From Streptomyces adelaidensis (GTDB taxonomy: Bacteria > Actinomycetota > Actinomycetes > Streptomycetales > Streptomycetaceae): 64,000 nt of DNA. A program made the translations under genes and the position numbers. How positions within the stretch are numbered: the stretch's first letter is position 1; every line of letters starts with the position of its first letter. The notes under the pieces are model-generated. The model had not been told where the DNA came from and searched no databases. It was given only the letters and a program-made list of their open reading frames with translations. The stretch spans positions 1-64,000 of the forward strand of contig NZ_JAEMUX010000017.1 in the NCBI RefSeq assembly GCF_016598475.1. Direction: 5' to 3'. Shown here piece by piece: positions 1 to 7,878 of the stretch.

Positions 1-135
1 TGGGGGGCGGTCGATGAGCTGAGTCACGGCTCGAACCACGGGGCCTGCGGCGACCGCTCACCGCGGGCCCCGGCGCAAAGAAGCACGGACAGGGGGCGCT
101 GGCCAGACTTCTTCCACGCGAGGGGTTCGATCGAC

Positions 136-1524
136 ATGGCAACAACTGACATCTCCACATCCGTCCCCTACAGGGAGGTGACGGACGCCAACGGCCGGAT
201 GTACCGGGTCGGTGAATCCGACCTGGACATCATGGGCCGCAAACGCAAGTGGATGGTCATCCTGCCGTGGGTGGGCATGATGGGCATCAGCTCGGCCGAG
301 TACGCGTTCGCGTCCGCCGAGGACACCCTGCACACGGCGCACAGCTGGAGCAGTGCGCACATCTTCTGGATGCTGGGCGTCTGGGTCTTCTTCCAGGCGG
401 CCGTGGCCTTCCCCGCGGGCAAGCTGCGGGAGAGCGGCAAACTTCCGGCCCGCTGGGCGATGATGTGCGGCGCCGTGGGCACGCTGCTCGGCTATCTCTC
501 GCTGGCGTTCGCGCCGCATGTGATCGTCGCGTACATCGGCTTCGGCATGTTCAGCGGCATGGGCGCGGGCATGGTCTACGCGACCTGCGTGAACATGGTC
601 GCCAAGTGGTATCCGGAGCGCAAGGGCGGCAAGACCGGCTTCGTGAACGGCGGTTTCGCCTACGGTTCGGTGCCGTTCGTCTTCATCTTCACCGGCTACA
701 TGGACCTCACCAACTTCCGCTGGGTGCTCGTCGCGGTGGGTGTGTTCCTGGCCTCGGTCGTGGCCGGGGCCGGCTACTTCTTCCGGGACCCGCCGAAGAA
801 CTGGTGGCCGCCCGAGGTGGACCCGCTGAAGAAGCCCACCGACGCGCGCGCCCGGCGCGCACTGGAGAAGAACCCGCCGGCCGTGCACCAGTACACCCCC
901 AGGGAGGCGTGGAAGACGGGCCGCGTGGGCCTCATGTGGTTCTGTCTGCTGTGCACCTCGGGTGTGAACATCTTCGGTATCGCCTTCCAGGTGCCGTTCG
1001 GTGACGAGGCCGGCTTCGCCGGCGGCATCGTGGCGACCGCGATGTCACTGAAGGCGATCGTGAACGGCACGGGCCGCGGTGTCATCGGCTGGCTGTCCGA
1101 CCGCTACGGCCGCAAGCAGTGCCTGATCTTCGTCTGTATCGTCCTCGGGCTGTCGCAGTACGGCATCCTGTTCGCCGGGAACATCGGCAACCTGCCGCTC
1201 TTCCTGCTGTTCTCGTCGATCTCCGGTTTCGGCGGCGGCGCCATCTTCCCGATGTTCGCCGCGATGACCGCGGACTACTTCGGTGAGAACAACAACGCCT
1301 CCAACTACGGCCTGGTCTATTCGTCAAAGCTGGTGTCGGGCCTGCTCGGTTCCGGCATGGGCGCGGTGGTGGTCAGCGCCTGGGACTACGCCGGCGCCTT
1401 CGTCCTGGCCGGCTCGATCTCCCTCTTCGCCGGTTTCATGGCCCTGTTCCTGCAGCCGCCGGGGCGGCCCAGGAGCCGGCACATCACTCCCAACCCCCGT
1501 CCGCTCGGGGACGAGGTGGCCTGA
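136..1524 (+). CDS. OFA-family MFS transporter
   Basis: A 462-residue multi-pass membrane protein of the major facilitator superfamily, closest in pattern to the oxalate/formate antiporter (OFA) group. About twelve hydrophobic segments are visible. The cytoplasmic MFS loop motif DRYGRKQ lies near residue 320, and the N-terminal 35 residues are hydrophilic. The ATG is preceded by GAGGGG about 9 bases upstream. The substrate is unknown; monocarboxylates, oxalate or formate are the family's usual cargo. Unlike the second OFA gene in the window (23066-24400), no small companion ORF was seen beside it. It is transcribed alone and ends at a strong hairpin facing the next operon. Confidence 0.88.
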   Translation: MATTDISTSVPYREVTDANGRMYRVGESDLDIMGRKRKWMVILPWVGMMGISSAEYAFASAEDTLHTAHSWSSAHIFWMLGVWVFFQAAVAFPAGKLRESGKLPARWAMMCGAVGTLLGYLSLAFAPHVIVAYIGFGMFSGMGAGMVYATCVNMVAKWYPERKGGKTGFVNGGFAYGSVPFVFIFTGYMDLTNFRWVLVAVGVFLASVVAGAGYFFRDPPKNWWPPEVDPLKKPTDARARRALEKNPPAVHQYTPREAWKTGRVGLMWFCLLCTSGVNIFGIAFQVPFGDEAGFAGGIVATAMSLKAIVNGTGRGVIGWLSDRYGRKQCLIFVCIVLGLSQYGILFAGNIGNLPLFLLFSSISGFGGGAIFPMFAAMTADYFGENNNASNYGLVYSSKLVSGLLGSGMGAVVVSAWDYAGAFVLAGSISLFAGFMALFLQPPGRPRSRHITPNPRPLGDEVA

Positions 1525-1535
1525 CGCCTCGGCGT

Positions 1536-1592
1536 ACGGCAGCAGGCGGCCGCTCCGTGGTCCCGCACCACGGGGCGGCCGCCTGCTGCCGT
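1536..1592. terminator. Bidirectional hairpin terminator
   Basis: A 25-base arm (1536-1560) pairs with 1568-1592 at 24 of 25 positions, leaving a 7-base loop. It sits between the convergent 3' ends of the MFS gene and the TIM-barrel gene and probably ends transcription from both sides. Confidence 0.85.
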
Positions 1593-1608
1593 TCTCACCC
1601 GACCTCGG

Positions 1609-2628
1609 TCAGCATTTCTCCCGCAGCGAGTGCAGGTGCTCGCTGGAGCGGCGGGCGAAGGTGAAGGACTCGGTGGGATTGTCGTGTTCGGCCTGCCAGT
1701 GGTGGTCGAATCGGTGGCCCTTGAGGCGGGTCACCGCCGAGATGAACTTCTGGTAGTCGATGTCGCCGTCGCCGACGTCCACCATGCGGTAGCCGAAGGG
1801 ATTCGACGGGTCGCTCTCGCCGTCCTTCACATGGAACAGCGGGTAGCGGTTCGGGCGCCTGAGGACGTAGTCGAGGGGCTCGAACGGCGCGGGCTTGCCG
1901 TCGGGCCGCTTCGAGAAGCGGAACTGGGCCACGTACGCCCAGAAGATGTCCAGCTCCAGGAAGACGAGGTCGGGATCGGTCTCGCGGAGCAGGACGTCGT
2001 AGAGGCGGACCTTCGGGTTGTCGGTGGCGAAGGAGAACTCCTCGGAGTGGTTGTGCTGGTAGAACTTCATGCCCCGCGCCCTGGCCGCGGCGCCATAGGT
2101 GTTGAACTCCTCGGCCGCCCGCTTCCAGGCGTCGACGGTGGAGCCGTAGCGGAACGGGCCTGAGGCGGTGCCGATGTGCTTGAGGCCGAGGGCCTGGGCG
2201 TCGTCGAGCACCTTGTCGAGGTTCTGGGCGAAGGTGTACGCGTTCGGGTCGCTGGAGTAGTAGCCGACGTGGCTGCCTATCGGGGTGAGGCCGTAGTTGC
2301 GGGCCAGCCGCTTGAGCTGGGCGAGCGTGATGGGGCCCGCCGAGCCCTGGGTGTAGCCGGCGAACTCGACCTCGTCGTAGCCGTACTTCGCCAGTTCGGC
2401 GAAGACGGGCGCGAAGCCGAGGGTGGAGACCTTGTCGCGCAGGGAGTAGAGCTGGACGCCGAGTCGGCCGGGCGGGAGGACGGGGCGGCTCCGGCCTGTC
2501 GCCGCCGTGGCGGGAGTGGCCGCGGTGCCCAGCAGTGCGGCGGCCGTGGCGCCCGCGGCGACGCCGAGCATGCCTCGTCTGCTGAGACGGTGGGTGAGTT
2601 CGGGATCCGTGCGGTGAGTGCGGCTCAT
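1609..2628 (-). CDS. Secreted TIM-barrel sugar phosphate isomerase/epimerase-like protein
   Basis: A 339-residue protein with a twin-arginine signal (RRGMLG near residue 18, then an Ala-rich hydrophobic stretch to about residue 43), followed by an AP-endonuclease-2-like TIM barrel. The barrel shows typical elements such as GVQLYSLRD near residue 55, YDEVEFAGY, HNHSEEF and ELDIFW, and ends with FHVKDG and QAEHD, the usual metal-site acidic and histidine residues. The family isomerises sugars or inosose-type compounds, but most exported members have no known substrate. It lies 60 bases downstream of the eboF-like gene on the same strand and may share its transcript. It is one of four TIM barrels of this type within 13 kb. 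Confidence 0.85.
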   Translation of the reverse strand: MSRTHRTDPELTHRLSRRGMLGVAAGATAAALLGTAATPATAATGRSRPVLPPGRLGVQLYSLRDKVSTLGFAPVFAELAKYGYDEVEFAGYTQGSAGPITLAQLKRLARNYGLTPIGSHVGYYSSDPNAYTFAQNLDKVLDDAQALGLKHIGTASGPFRYGSTVDAWKRAAEEFNTYGAAARARGMKFYQHNHSEEFSFATDNPKVRLYDVLLRETDPDLVFLELDIFWAYVAQFRFSKRPDGKPAPFEPLDYVLRRPNRYPLFHVKDGESDPSNPFGYRMVDVGDGDIDYQKFISAVTRLKGHRFDHHWQAEHDNPTESFTFARRSSEHLHSLREKC

Positions 2629-2688
2629 GACTGGAACTCCTCTGGGTGGAAGGGCGTTGTCAGTGGTGAGTGCTTCACTTGTGACCAG

Positions 2689-4110
2689 TCAGGACTTGTG
2701 AGTACTTGTCACCGGCCGGGAGAGACCGGCCAGTCGGAGCAGCAGTGCTTTCACATCGGTGGCCGCGACACGGTCGCCGACAGCACGGGGGGTGGAGCAG
2801 ATGATGAGCGGACCGTCGTCGTCGCTCATGGGCAGGCGGCCGTGGCTGCCGCGAATAGGCGAGGGATCCAGCGGCACGACCGCCATGCGGTAGCGCAGGC
2901 CGAGTTTCTTGCGGGCCAGCGCCGTGGCCGCCTTGAGCTTCACATACGGGTCGAGCGGGTCCATGAACAGCTCGACCGGGTCATAGCCGGGTTTGCGGTG
3001 GATCTCGACCAGACGCGCGAAGTCGGGCGCGCGGGCGTCGTCGAGCCAGTAGTAGTACGTGAACCAGGCGTCAGGCTCCGCGACGGCGACGAGTTCGCCG
3101 GAGCGCGGATGGTCGAGGTGATGGGCCTTCTTGCCCTCGTCGTCGAGGAGTCGCTCGATGCCGGGCAGGTCCGCGAGGGCTTTCCTGGTCGCTGCCAGGT
3201 CCTCGGGGCGGCGTACGTAGACGTGGGCGATCTGGTGGTCGGCGACCGCGAAGGCCCGTGAGGCCATCGGGTCCAGGTACTCCATGCCGTCCTGTGTGTG
3301 TACGTCGAGGAGGCCGGCGCGGCGCAGGGCGCGGTTGATGTCGACGGGGCGGTTCACCGGGGTGATGCCGTATTCGGAGAGCGCGACGACGGTGCGGCCT
3401 TCCGCCCGGGCGTCGTCGAGCAGGGGGGCCAGGGCCTGGTCGAGGTCGGCGGCCGCCTTCAGGGAGCGCGGGTCGTCGGGGCCGTGGCGCTGCAGGTCGT
3501 AGTCGAGGTGAGGGAGGTAGCACAGGGTCAGGTCCGGGTGTCGGGTCCGGATGATGTGGCGGGTGGCGTCGATGATCCATCGGCTGGAGACCAGGTCGGC
3601 GCCCGGTCCCCAGAAGTGGAAGAGGGGGAAGGTGCCGAGTTTCGCGGTGAGTTCGTCGTGCAGGGCCGGGGGCCGGGTGTAGCAGTCGGGTTCCTTGCGG
3701 CCGTCGGAGTAGTAGATCGGACGGGGGGTGACGGTGATGTCGGTGTCGGCGCCCATGGCGTACCACCAGCAGATATTGGCGACCGTGTAGCCGGGGTGTA
3801 CGCGGCGGGCGGCGTCCCAGAGCTTGTCTCCGGCGACGAGACCGTTGTGCTGCCGCCACAGCAGGACGTCGCCGAGGTCGCGGAAGTACCAGCCGTTGCC
3901 GACGATGCCGTGCTCGGCGGGGAGCGTGCCGGTCAGGAAGGTGGACTGGGCGGCGCAGGTGACGGCGGGCAGGACGGTGCCGAGCGGGGCGCGGGAGCCG
4001 GACCGGCCGAGGGCCTTGAGGCGGGGCATGTGGTCGAGGAGACGGGGGGTGAGGCCGACGACGTCCAGGACGAGGAGCGGGGTGGGAGCGGCTGGGGTGC
4101 GGCCGGTCAT
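2689..4110 (-). CDS. EboF-like type I phosphodiesterase/nucleotide pyrophosphatase (alkaline phosphatase superfamily)
   Basis: A 473-residue cytoplasmic protein of the alkaline phosphatase superfamily. LLVLDVVGL near residue 10 carries the first metal-binding Asp. PAVTCAAQSTFLTG near residue 47 is the NPP-type nucleophile region with a Thr or Ser. LPHLDYDLQRHG and ALSEYGITPVNRPVDIN carry later metal ligands. The ATG at 4110 was chosen because it overlaps the eboE-like stop (4107-4110, ATGA) and begins the conserved domain. A much longer upstream frame is a shadow of the neighbouring genes. In ebo clusters this position is EboF, presumed to hydrolyse a phosphodiester or phosphate monoester of the pathway product. 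The substrate is unknown. Confidence 0.85.
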   Translation of the reverse strand: MTGRTPAAPTPLLVLDVVGLTPRLLDHMPRLKALGRSGSRAPLGTVLPAVTCAAQSTFLTGTLPAEHGIVGNGWYFRDLGDVLLWRQHNGLVAGDKLWDAARRVHPGYTVANICWWYAMGADTDITVTPRPIYYSDGRKEPDCYTRPPALHDELTAKLGTFPLFHFWGPGADLVSSRWIIDATRHIIRTRHPDLTLCYLPHLDYDLQRHGPDDPRSLKAAADLDQALAPLLDDARAEGRTVVALSEYGITPVNRPVDINRALRRAGLLDVHTQDGMEYLDPMASRAFAVADHQIAHVYVRRPEDLAATRKALADLPGIERLLDDEGKKAHHLDHPRSGELVAVAEPDAWFTYYYWLDDARAPDFARLVEIHRKPGYDPVELFMDPLDPYVKLKAATALARKKLGLRYRMAVVPLDPSPIRGSHGRLPMSDDDGPLIICSTPRAVGDRVAATDVKALLLRLAGLSRPVTSTHKS

Positions 4111-5276
4111 GGCAGCTCCTTGAGGCCGAGGTCCGTCAACAGATCTCGGGCCAGGGCGAGTTCGGCGGCGATGCCGTCGGCGAGCTGGGCGCGGCCGCGG
4201 GGGCGGAGTTCGGGTGGGAGGGCCTGCCAGGTGTAGGTCTCGACCTCCAGATGGCGGGTGAGGGGGTGGGGGCCGCCGACCAGGTGGGTCAGGGCGGCCT
4301 TGAGTACCGGGAGCGTGGAGGTGAGGGGTGCGGCGGGGGCCGCGTGCAGGGGGACGTGGAAGTGGGCGCGCCAGGGTGCGGCGTCGGGGAGGACGTCGCC
4401 GGTGAGGGCTTCGCCGAGGTCGTCGGTGCCGCGCGGGCCGGCGGCGGTGGAGGTACGGGTCTGGTGCAGGAAGCGAGGCTCGTCGAAGGCGGCGAGGGCT
4501 TCGCGGACCTCGGGGTGGTGGGGGTGTTCGGCGTGCAGGGCGGCCGAGAGCTGGGATTTGACGACGGGGACGCCGGCTCGGGTGAGTGCGTCCAGGGCGG
4601 TGCGCGGGTCTTCGAAGGAGGTGGCGAGGTGGCAGGTGTCGACGCAGATGCCGATGCGGTCGTGGCCGATGTCGGTCAGGGGGCCGATGGCGTCGGCGGT
4701 GGTCTCGACGGTGCAGCCGGGTTCGGGTTCCAGGCCCACGCGGATGGAGCGGCCGGTCAGTTCGGCGACGGCGTCGAGGCGTTCGGCGAGGGTGCGCAGC
4801 GCGGTGCGGGCCCGGGCGGCGCGGGTGTCGTCGTAGACGGTGCGCCAGGCCAGGGGCAGGGTCGAGATGCTGCCCTCGGTGACGTCGTCGGGGAGAAGGT
4901 GGGCGAGGACGCGGGCGAGGGAGGTGGTGTGTTCGAGGCGTTCCGGGTCGGCCCAGTCCGGCCGGTAGACGCGGTACTTGACCTCTTCGGCGCCGAAGCC
5001 CTCGTAGGGGAAGCCGTTGAGGGTGACGACTTCGAGGCCGCGCCGGTCGAGTTCGGTGCGCAGGCCGCGCAGGGCGGACGGGTCGGTGACCAGCACCTGG
5101 GCGGCGTCCTTGGCCAGCCAGAGGCCGATGCCGAGGCGGTCGCGGCCGAGGCGGCGGCGTACGGGTTCGCAGTGGTCGCGGAGTTGGGCGAGGATGCCGT
5201 CGAGGGTCTCGGCCGGGTGCACGTTGGTGCAGTAGGCGAGGTGGACGGTGGAGCCGTCGGGGTGGCGGAAGCGCAT
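4107..5276 (-). CDS. EboE-like TIM-barrel metabolite protein
   Basis: A 389-residue TIM-barrel protein of the xylose-isomerase-like fold, resembling the 'metabolite traffic protein EboE' family. Visible features are CTNVHPAETLDGIL near residue 14, GLEPEPGCTVE near residue 180 and CVDTCHLATSFEDP near residue 208, the last being typical metal or substrate loops. It starts 3 bases after the TatD-like stop and overlaps the start of the eboF-like gene, so translation is probably coupled. EboE proteins are required for export or maturation of metabolites in organisms where the cluster has been studied, but their reaction is not known. Its role here is inferred from gene order and fold. Confidence 0.82.
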   Translation of the reverse strand: MRFRHPDGSTVHLAYCTNVHPAETLDGILAQLRDHCEPVRRRLGRDRLGIGLWLAKDAAQVLVTDPSALRGLRTELDRRGLEVVTLNGFPYEGFGAEEVKYRVYRPDWADPERLEHTTSLARVLAHLLPDDVTEGSISTLPLAWRTVYDDTRAARARTALRTLAERLDAVAELTGRSIRVGLEPEPGCTVETTADAIGPLTDIGHDRIGICVDTCHLATSFEDPRTALDALTRAGVPVVKSQLSAALHAEHPHHPEVREALAAFDEPRFLHQTRTSTAAGPRGTDDLGEALTGDVLPDAAPWRAHFHVPLHAAPAAPLTSTLPVLKAALTHLVGGPHPLTRHLEVETYTWQALPPELRPRGRAQLADGIAAELALARDLLTDLGLKELP

Positions 5277-5279
5277 GGG

Positions 5280-6128
5280 TCACTCCCCGCCGCGCAGGAT
5301 GCTGTTGCCCTCGTGGGTGGCGTCGGGGGCGGTGACGTCGAGGGCGAGGCGGCCGCTGAGTCCGTAGAAGGCGACCGGGTTTCGCCACAGGACCAGGTCC
5401 ACGTCGTCCTCGTCGAATCCGGCGTCGAGGAGGGCGTCGCCGACCCGACGGGTCTTGATGGGGTCGCTTCTGCCCCAGTCGGCGGCGGAGTTGACCAGCA
5501 CCTTCTCCGTGCCGAACGCCTTGATGACGGCGACCATCCGCTCCTCGTCCATCTTGGTGTCCGGGTAGACGGAGAAGCCGAGCCACGAGCCGCTGTCCTT
5601 GGCCTCCTTGACGGTGGTCTCGTTGAGGTGGTCGAGGAGGACCCGCTCGACCGGGAGCTCGGAGGCCCGTACGGCGTCGAGGGTGCGGCGCAGGCCGGTC
5701 GGTTTGTCGCGGTGCGGGGTGTGTACGAGGGCGGGCAGGCCGTGGTCCGCGGCCAGTTGCAGCTGGTGTTCGAGCGCGAGGTCCTCGGCGGGTGTCATGG
5801 AGTCGTAGCCGATCTCTCCGACGGCCACGACCCGGTCCTTCAGCAGATAGCGGGGCAGCAGATCGAGCACGGGCGTGCATCGCGGGTCGTTGGCCTCCTT
5901 GGGGTTGAGGGCGATGGCGCAGTGGTGGGCGATGCCGTACTGGGCGGCACGGAAGGGTTCCCAGCCCAGCAGGGAGTCGAAGTAGTCGGTGAAGGAGGCG
6001 GGCGAGGTGCGGGGCTGTCCCAGCCAGAACGCCGGCTCGACGACGACGCGGACGCCCGCCTGGTGCATCGCCTCGTAGTCGTCGGTGGTGCGTGACGTCA
6101 TGTGGATGTGGGGGTCGAAGATGCGCAT
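5280..6128 (-). CDS. TatD-family hydrolase (EboB-like)
   Basis: A 282-residue metal-dependent hydrolase of the amidohydrolase/TatD superfamily. It begins MRIFDPHIHMTSRT, giving the HxH metal pair at residues 7 and 9, followed by GEIGYD (metal-bridging Glu), LVHTPH and LLDHLNE motifs, and a late SAADWG motif. The ATG shares one base with the EboA-like stop (TGATG at 6126-6130), and the gene ends 3 bases before the eboE-like start. In ebo operons a TatD-like protein occupies this place (EboB). The substrate is unknown; nuclease activity as in true TatD is not assumed. Confidence 0.87.
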   Translation of the reverse strand: MRIFDPHIHMTSRTTDDYEAMHQAGVRVVVEPAFWLGQPRTSPASFTDYFDSLLGWEPFRAAQYGIAHHCAIALNPKEANDPRCTPVLDLLPRYLLKDRVVAVGEIGYDSMTPAEDLALEHQLQLAADHGLPALVHTPHRDKPTGLRRTLDAVRASELPVERVLLDHLNETTVKEAKDSGSWLGFSVYPDTKMDEERMVAVIKAFGTEKVLVNSAADWGRSDPIKTRRVGDALLDAGFDEDDVDLVLWRNPVAFYGLSGRLALDVTAPDATHEGNSILRGGE

Positions 6129-6811
6129 CAGGACTCCTTGCCGTCGATGCCGTTCTCGTCGGCCGGTGGGGGCGCGGTCAGGGCCAGGACGCGGTACAGG
6201 TCCTCGGGCACGGGACGGCCCGCGGCGGTGCGTTCCTCGGCGAAGTCGCCGAGCATGCGGGCCAGTTCGCTGTCGCCGTGGGCGCGGCGGGCAAGGTCGG
6301 TGATCTCGTCGACACGGACGCCGGTGAAGAGGCACTTGAGGACGGCGTGCCGCCAGTCGTGCGAGGCGAGACGGCGGGCGCCGTACGGGCCGAGTGCGGC
6401 GGCGACGAGCCGGGTGTCGTTGGTCCGCAGGGCGTCCTCGACGAGATGCAGCGCGTCGGGGCCGGGCACCAGGTGGGGCAGCGCGTGCAGCACTGCCCGG
6501 CGTTCGTCGGCGGTGCCCTGCCGGTAGACGCGGGTGAGCGCGTCGGTGTCGGCGCGGGCCGCGTGCAGGATCAGGACGCGGACGGCGTCGGCGTGTTCGG
6601 GACCGCAGCGGCGGCCCGCCTCGGCGAGGCGCAGCTCCCAGACGGAGATGGGTCCATGGGTTCCCGGATGATCGGCGGCCTCGTCGAGCGCCCGGCCCAG
6701 CCAGGCGCGGGCGGCGCCCGCGAGGTGGGCGTTCAGGTGGCCGCGCAGTTCGGCGGGGGCGGTGCGGGCCGGGTGGGCGGCCGGGGTGGCCCGCGCGTGG
6801 TGGTGGATCAC
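6128..6811 (-). CDS. EboA-domain protein
   Basis: A 227-residue, mostly helical protein with the C-terminal pattern of EboA: RTN near residue 136, then PYGARRLASHDWRHAVLK, FTGV, RRAHGDSELARML and FAEERTAAGRPVPEDLY. EboA has no known enzymatic activity and defines ebo clusters. The GTG at 6811 was chosen because it overlaps the preceding TIM-barrel stop (GTGA, 6808-6811) and keeps the reading frame. It encodes a His-rich opening (VIHHHARA). Strict overlap on both sides argues for tight translational coupling. Confidence 0.82.
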   Translation of the reverse strand: MIHHHARATPAAHPARTAPAELRGHLNAHLAGAARAWLGRALDEAADHPGTHGPISVWELRLAEAGRRCGPEHADAVRVLILHAARADTDALTRVYRQGTADERRAVLHALPHLVPGPDALHLVEDALRTNDTRLVAAALGPYGARRLASHDWRHAVLKCLFTGVRVDEITDLARRAHGDSELARMLGDFAEERTAAGRPVPEDLYRVLALTAPPPADENGIDGKES

Positions 6812-7878
6812 GTGGCGCTCCCGTTCGGCGGCGGCGTCGGCGTCGGCGTCATGGGGCTGTCCTGCGGTGCCCGGGGCCTGGCGGTGCCGACTCCGGCCGA
6901 GCCGGTGGGGGTGACTGCTCGGAGGAAGGAGAGGGACTGTTCGGCGAAGTGGGGGCCGGCGTGGGAGTGCCGGGGTAGTTCCACGACGGTCAAGGCCCGG
7001 TAGTCGATGGCGGCCAGGGCTTCGAGGACGGGTGGGAAGTCGATCTCGCCGTCGCCGAGGGGGAGGTGTTCGTGGACGCCGCGGCGCATGTCCTCGATCT
7101 GGACGTGGCGGAGCCAGGGCGCGGCGGCGCGGACACAGTCGGCGGGAGGGAGGGGTTCGAGGCACTGGCAGTGGCCGAGGTCGAGCGTGAGGCCGAGGGC
7201 GGCCGGGCTGTCGAGGGCCACGCGGAGGCGGTGGAAGTCGGCGAGCGTGGCGAGGAGGTGACCGGGTTCGGGTTCGACGGCGAGGGGGATGCCGGCGTGG
7301 GTCGCGGCGTCCAGGACGGGGGTGAGCGCGTCGGGGAGGCGTTTCCAGGCGGTGTCCGCGTCCGTGCCGGGTGGGGTGACGCCGCTGAAGCAGTGCACGG
7401 CGTGGGCGCCCAGGTCGGCGGCGACCCGGACCGCCCGGACGAGCAGGTCGGCCCGGCGGGCGCGGTCGGCGGGCTCGGGGTCCAGCAGGGTGGGGCCGTG
7501 TTTGCGGCGGGGGTCGAGGACGTAGCGGGCGCCGGTCTCGACGGTGACGGTCAGGCCGAGGGCGTCCAGCCGTCGGGCGAGCCGCCGGGTGCGGGCGGCG
7601 AGGTCGGGGGCGAGGGGGTCGAGGTGCATGTGGTCGAGGGTCAGACCGACGCCGTCGTAGCCGAGGTCGGCGAGCAGGGCGAGGGCGTCGTCGAGCCGGA
7701 GGTCGGCGAGGCCGTTGGTGCCGTAACCGAAGGAGAGGGAGGTGGGCGGGGTGGTGGTGCTTGACGAGGTCGGCCGGGGCGACTGACCGGGCTGATGTGA
7801 CTGGTAGGGCTGGTGGGGCTGTGGTGTGAGTGGTGAAGGCGTACCGATGTTCGTCGGGAAGGGCGGCGGTGGCTTCAT
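6808..7878 (-). CDS. Sugar phosphate isomerase/epimerase (TIM barrel) with low-complexity N-terminus
   Basis: A 356-residue AP-endonuclease-2-like TIM barrel. The barrel starts near residue 49 (SLSFGYGTNG) and shows VEPEPGHLLA, LTLDLGHCQCLE and VQIEDMRRGVHEHLPLGDGEIDF, the metal-ligand loops of the family. The first 48 residues are rich in Pro, Gln, Ser and Thr and look unstructured. The ATG at 7878 overlaps the inositol-phosphate synthase stop (ATGA, 7875-7878). The true start could be later, but no comparable ATG or GTG with a ribosome site was seen. In related actinobacterial clusters a UbiA-type prenyltransferase lies between this gene and the synthase; here none does. Confidence 0.85.
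   Translation of the reverse strand: MKPPPPFPTNIGTPSPLTPQPHQPYQSHQPGQSPRPTSSSTTTPPTSLSFGYGTNGLADLRLDDALALLADLGYDGVGLTLDHMHLDPLAPDLAARTRRLARRLDALGLTVTVETGARYVLDPRRKHGPTLLDPEPADRARRADLLVRAVRVAADLGAHAVHCFSGVTPPGTDADTAWKRLPDALTPVLDAATHAGIPLAVEPEPGHLLATLADFHRLRVALDSPAALGLTLDLGHCQCLEPLPPADCVRAAAPWLRHVQIEDMRRGVHEHLPLGDGEIDFPPVLEALAAIDYRALTVVELPRHSHAGPHFAEQSLSFLRAVTPTGSAGVGTARPRAPQDSPMTPTPTPPPNGSAT

Noticed and set aside
4111..5880. N-terminal 590 residues of a 1063-residue ORF ending at 2689
   Set aside because: The residues are Arg/Pro-rich shadow translation of the EboE and TatD genes; only the part from 4110 is a real domain.
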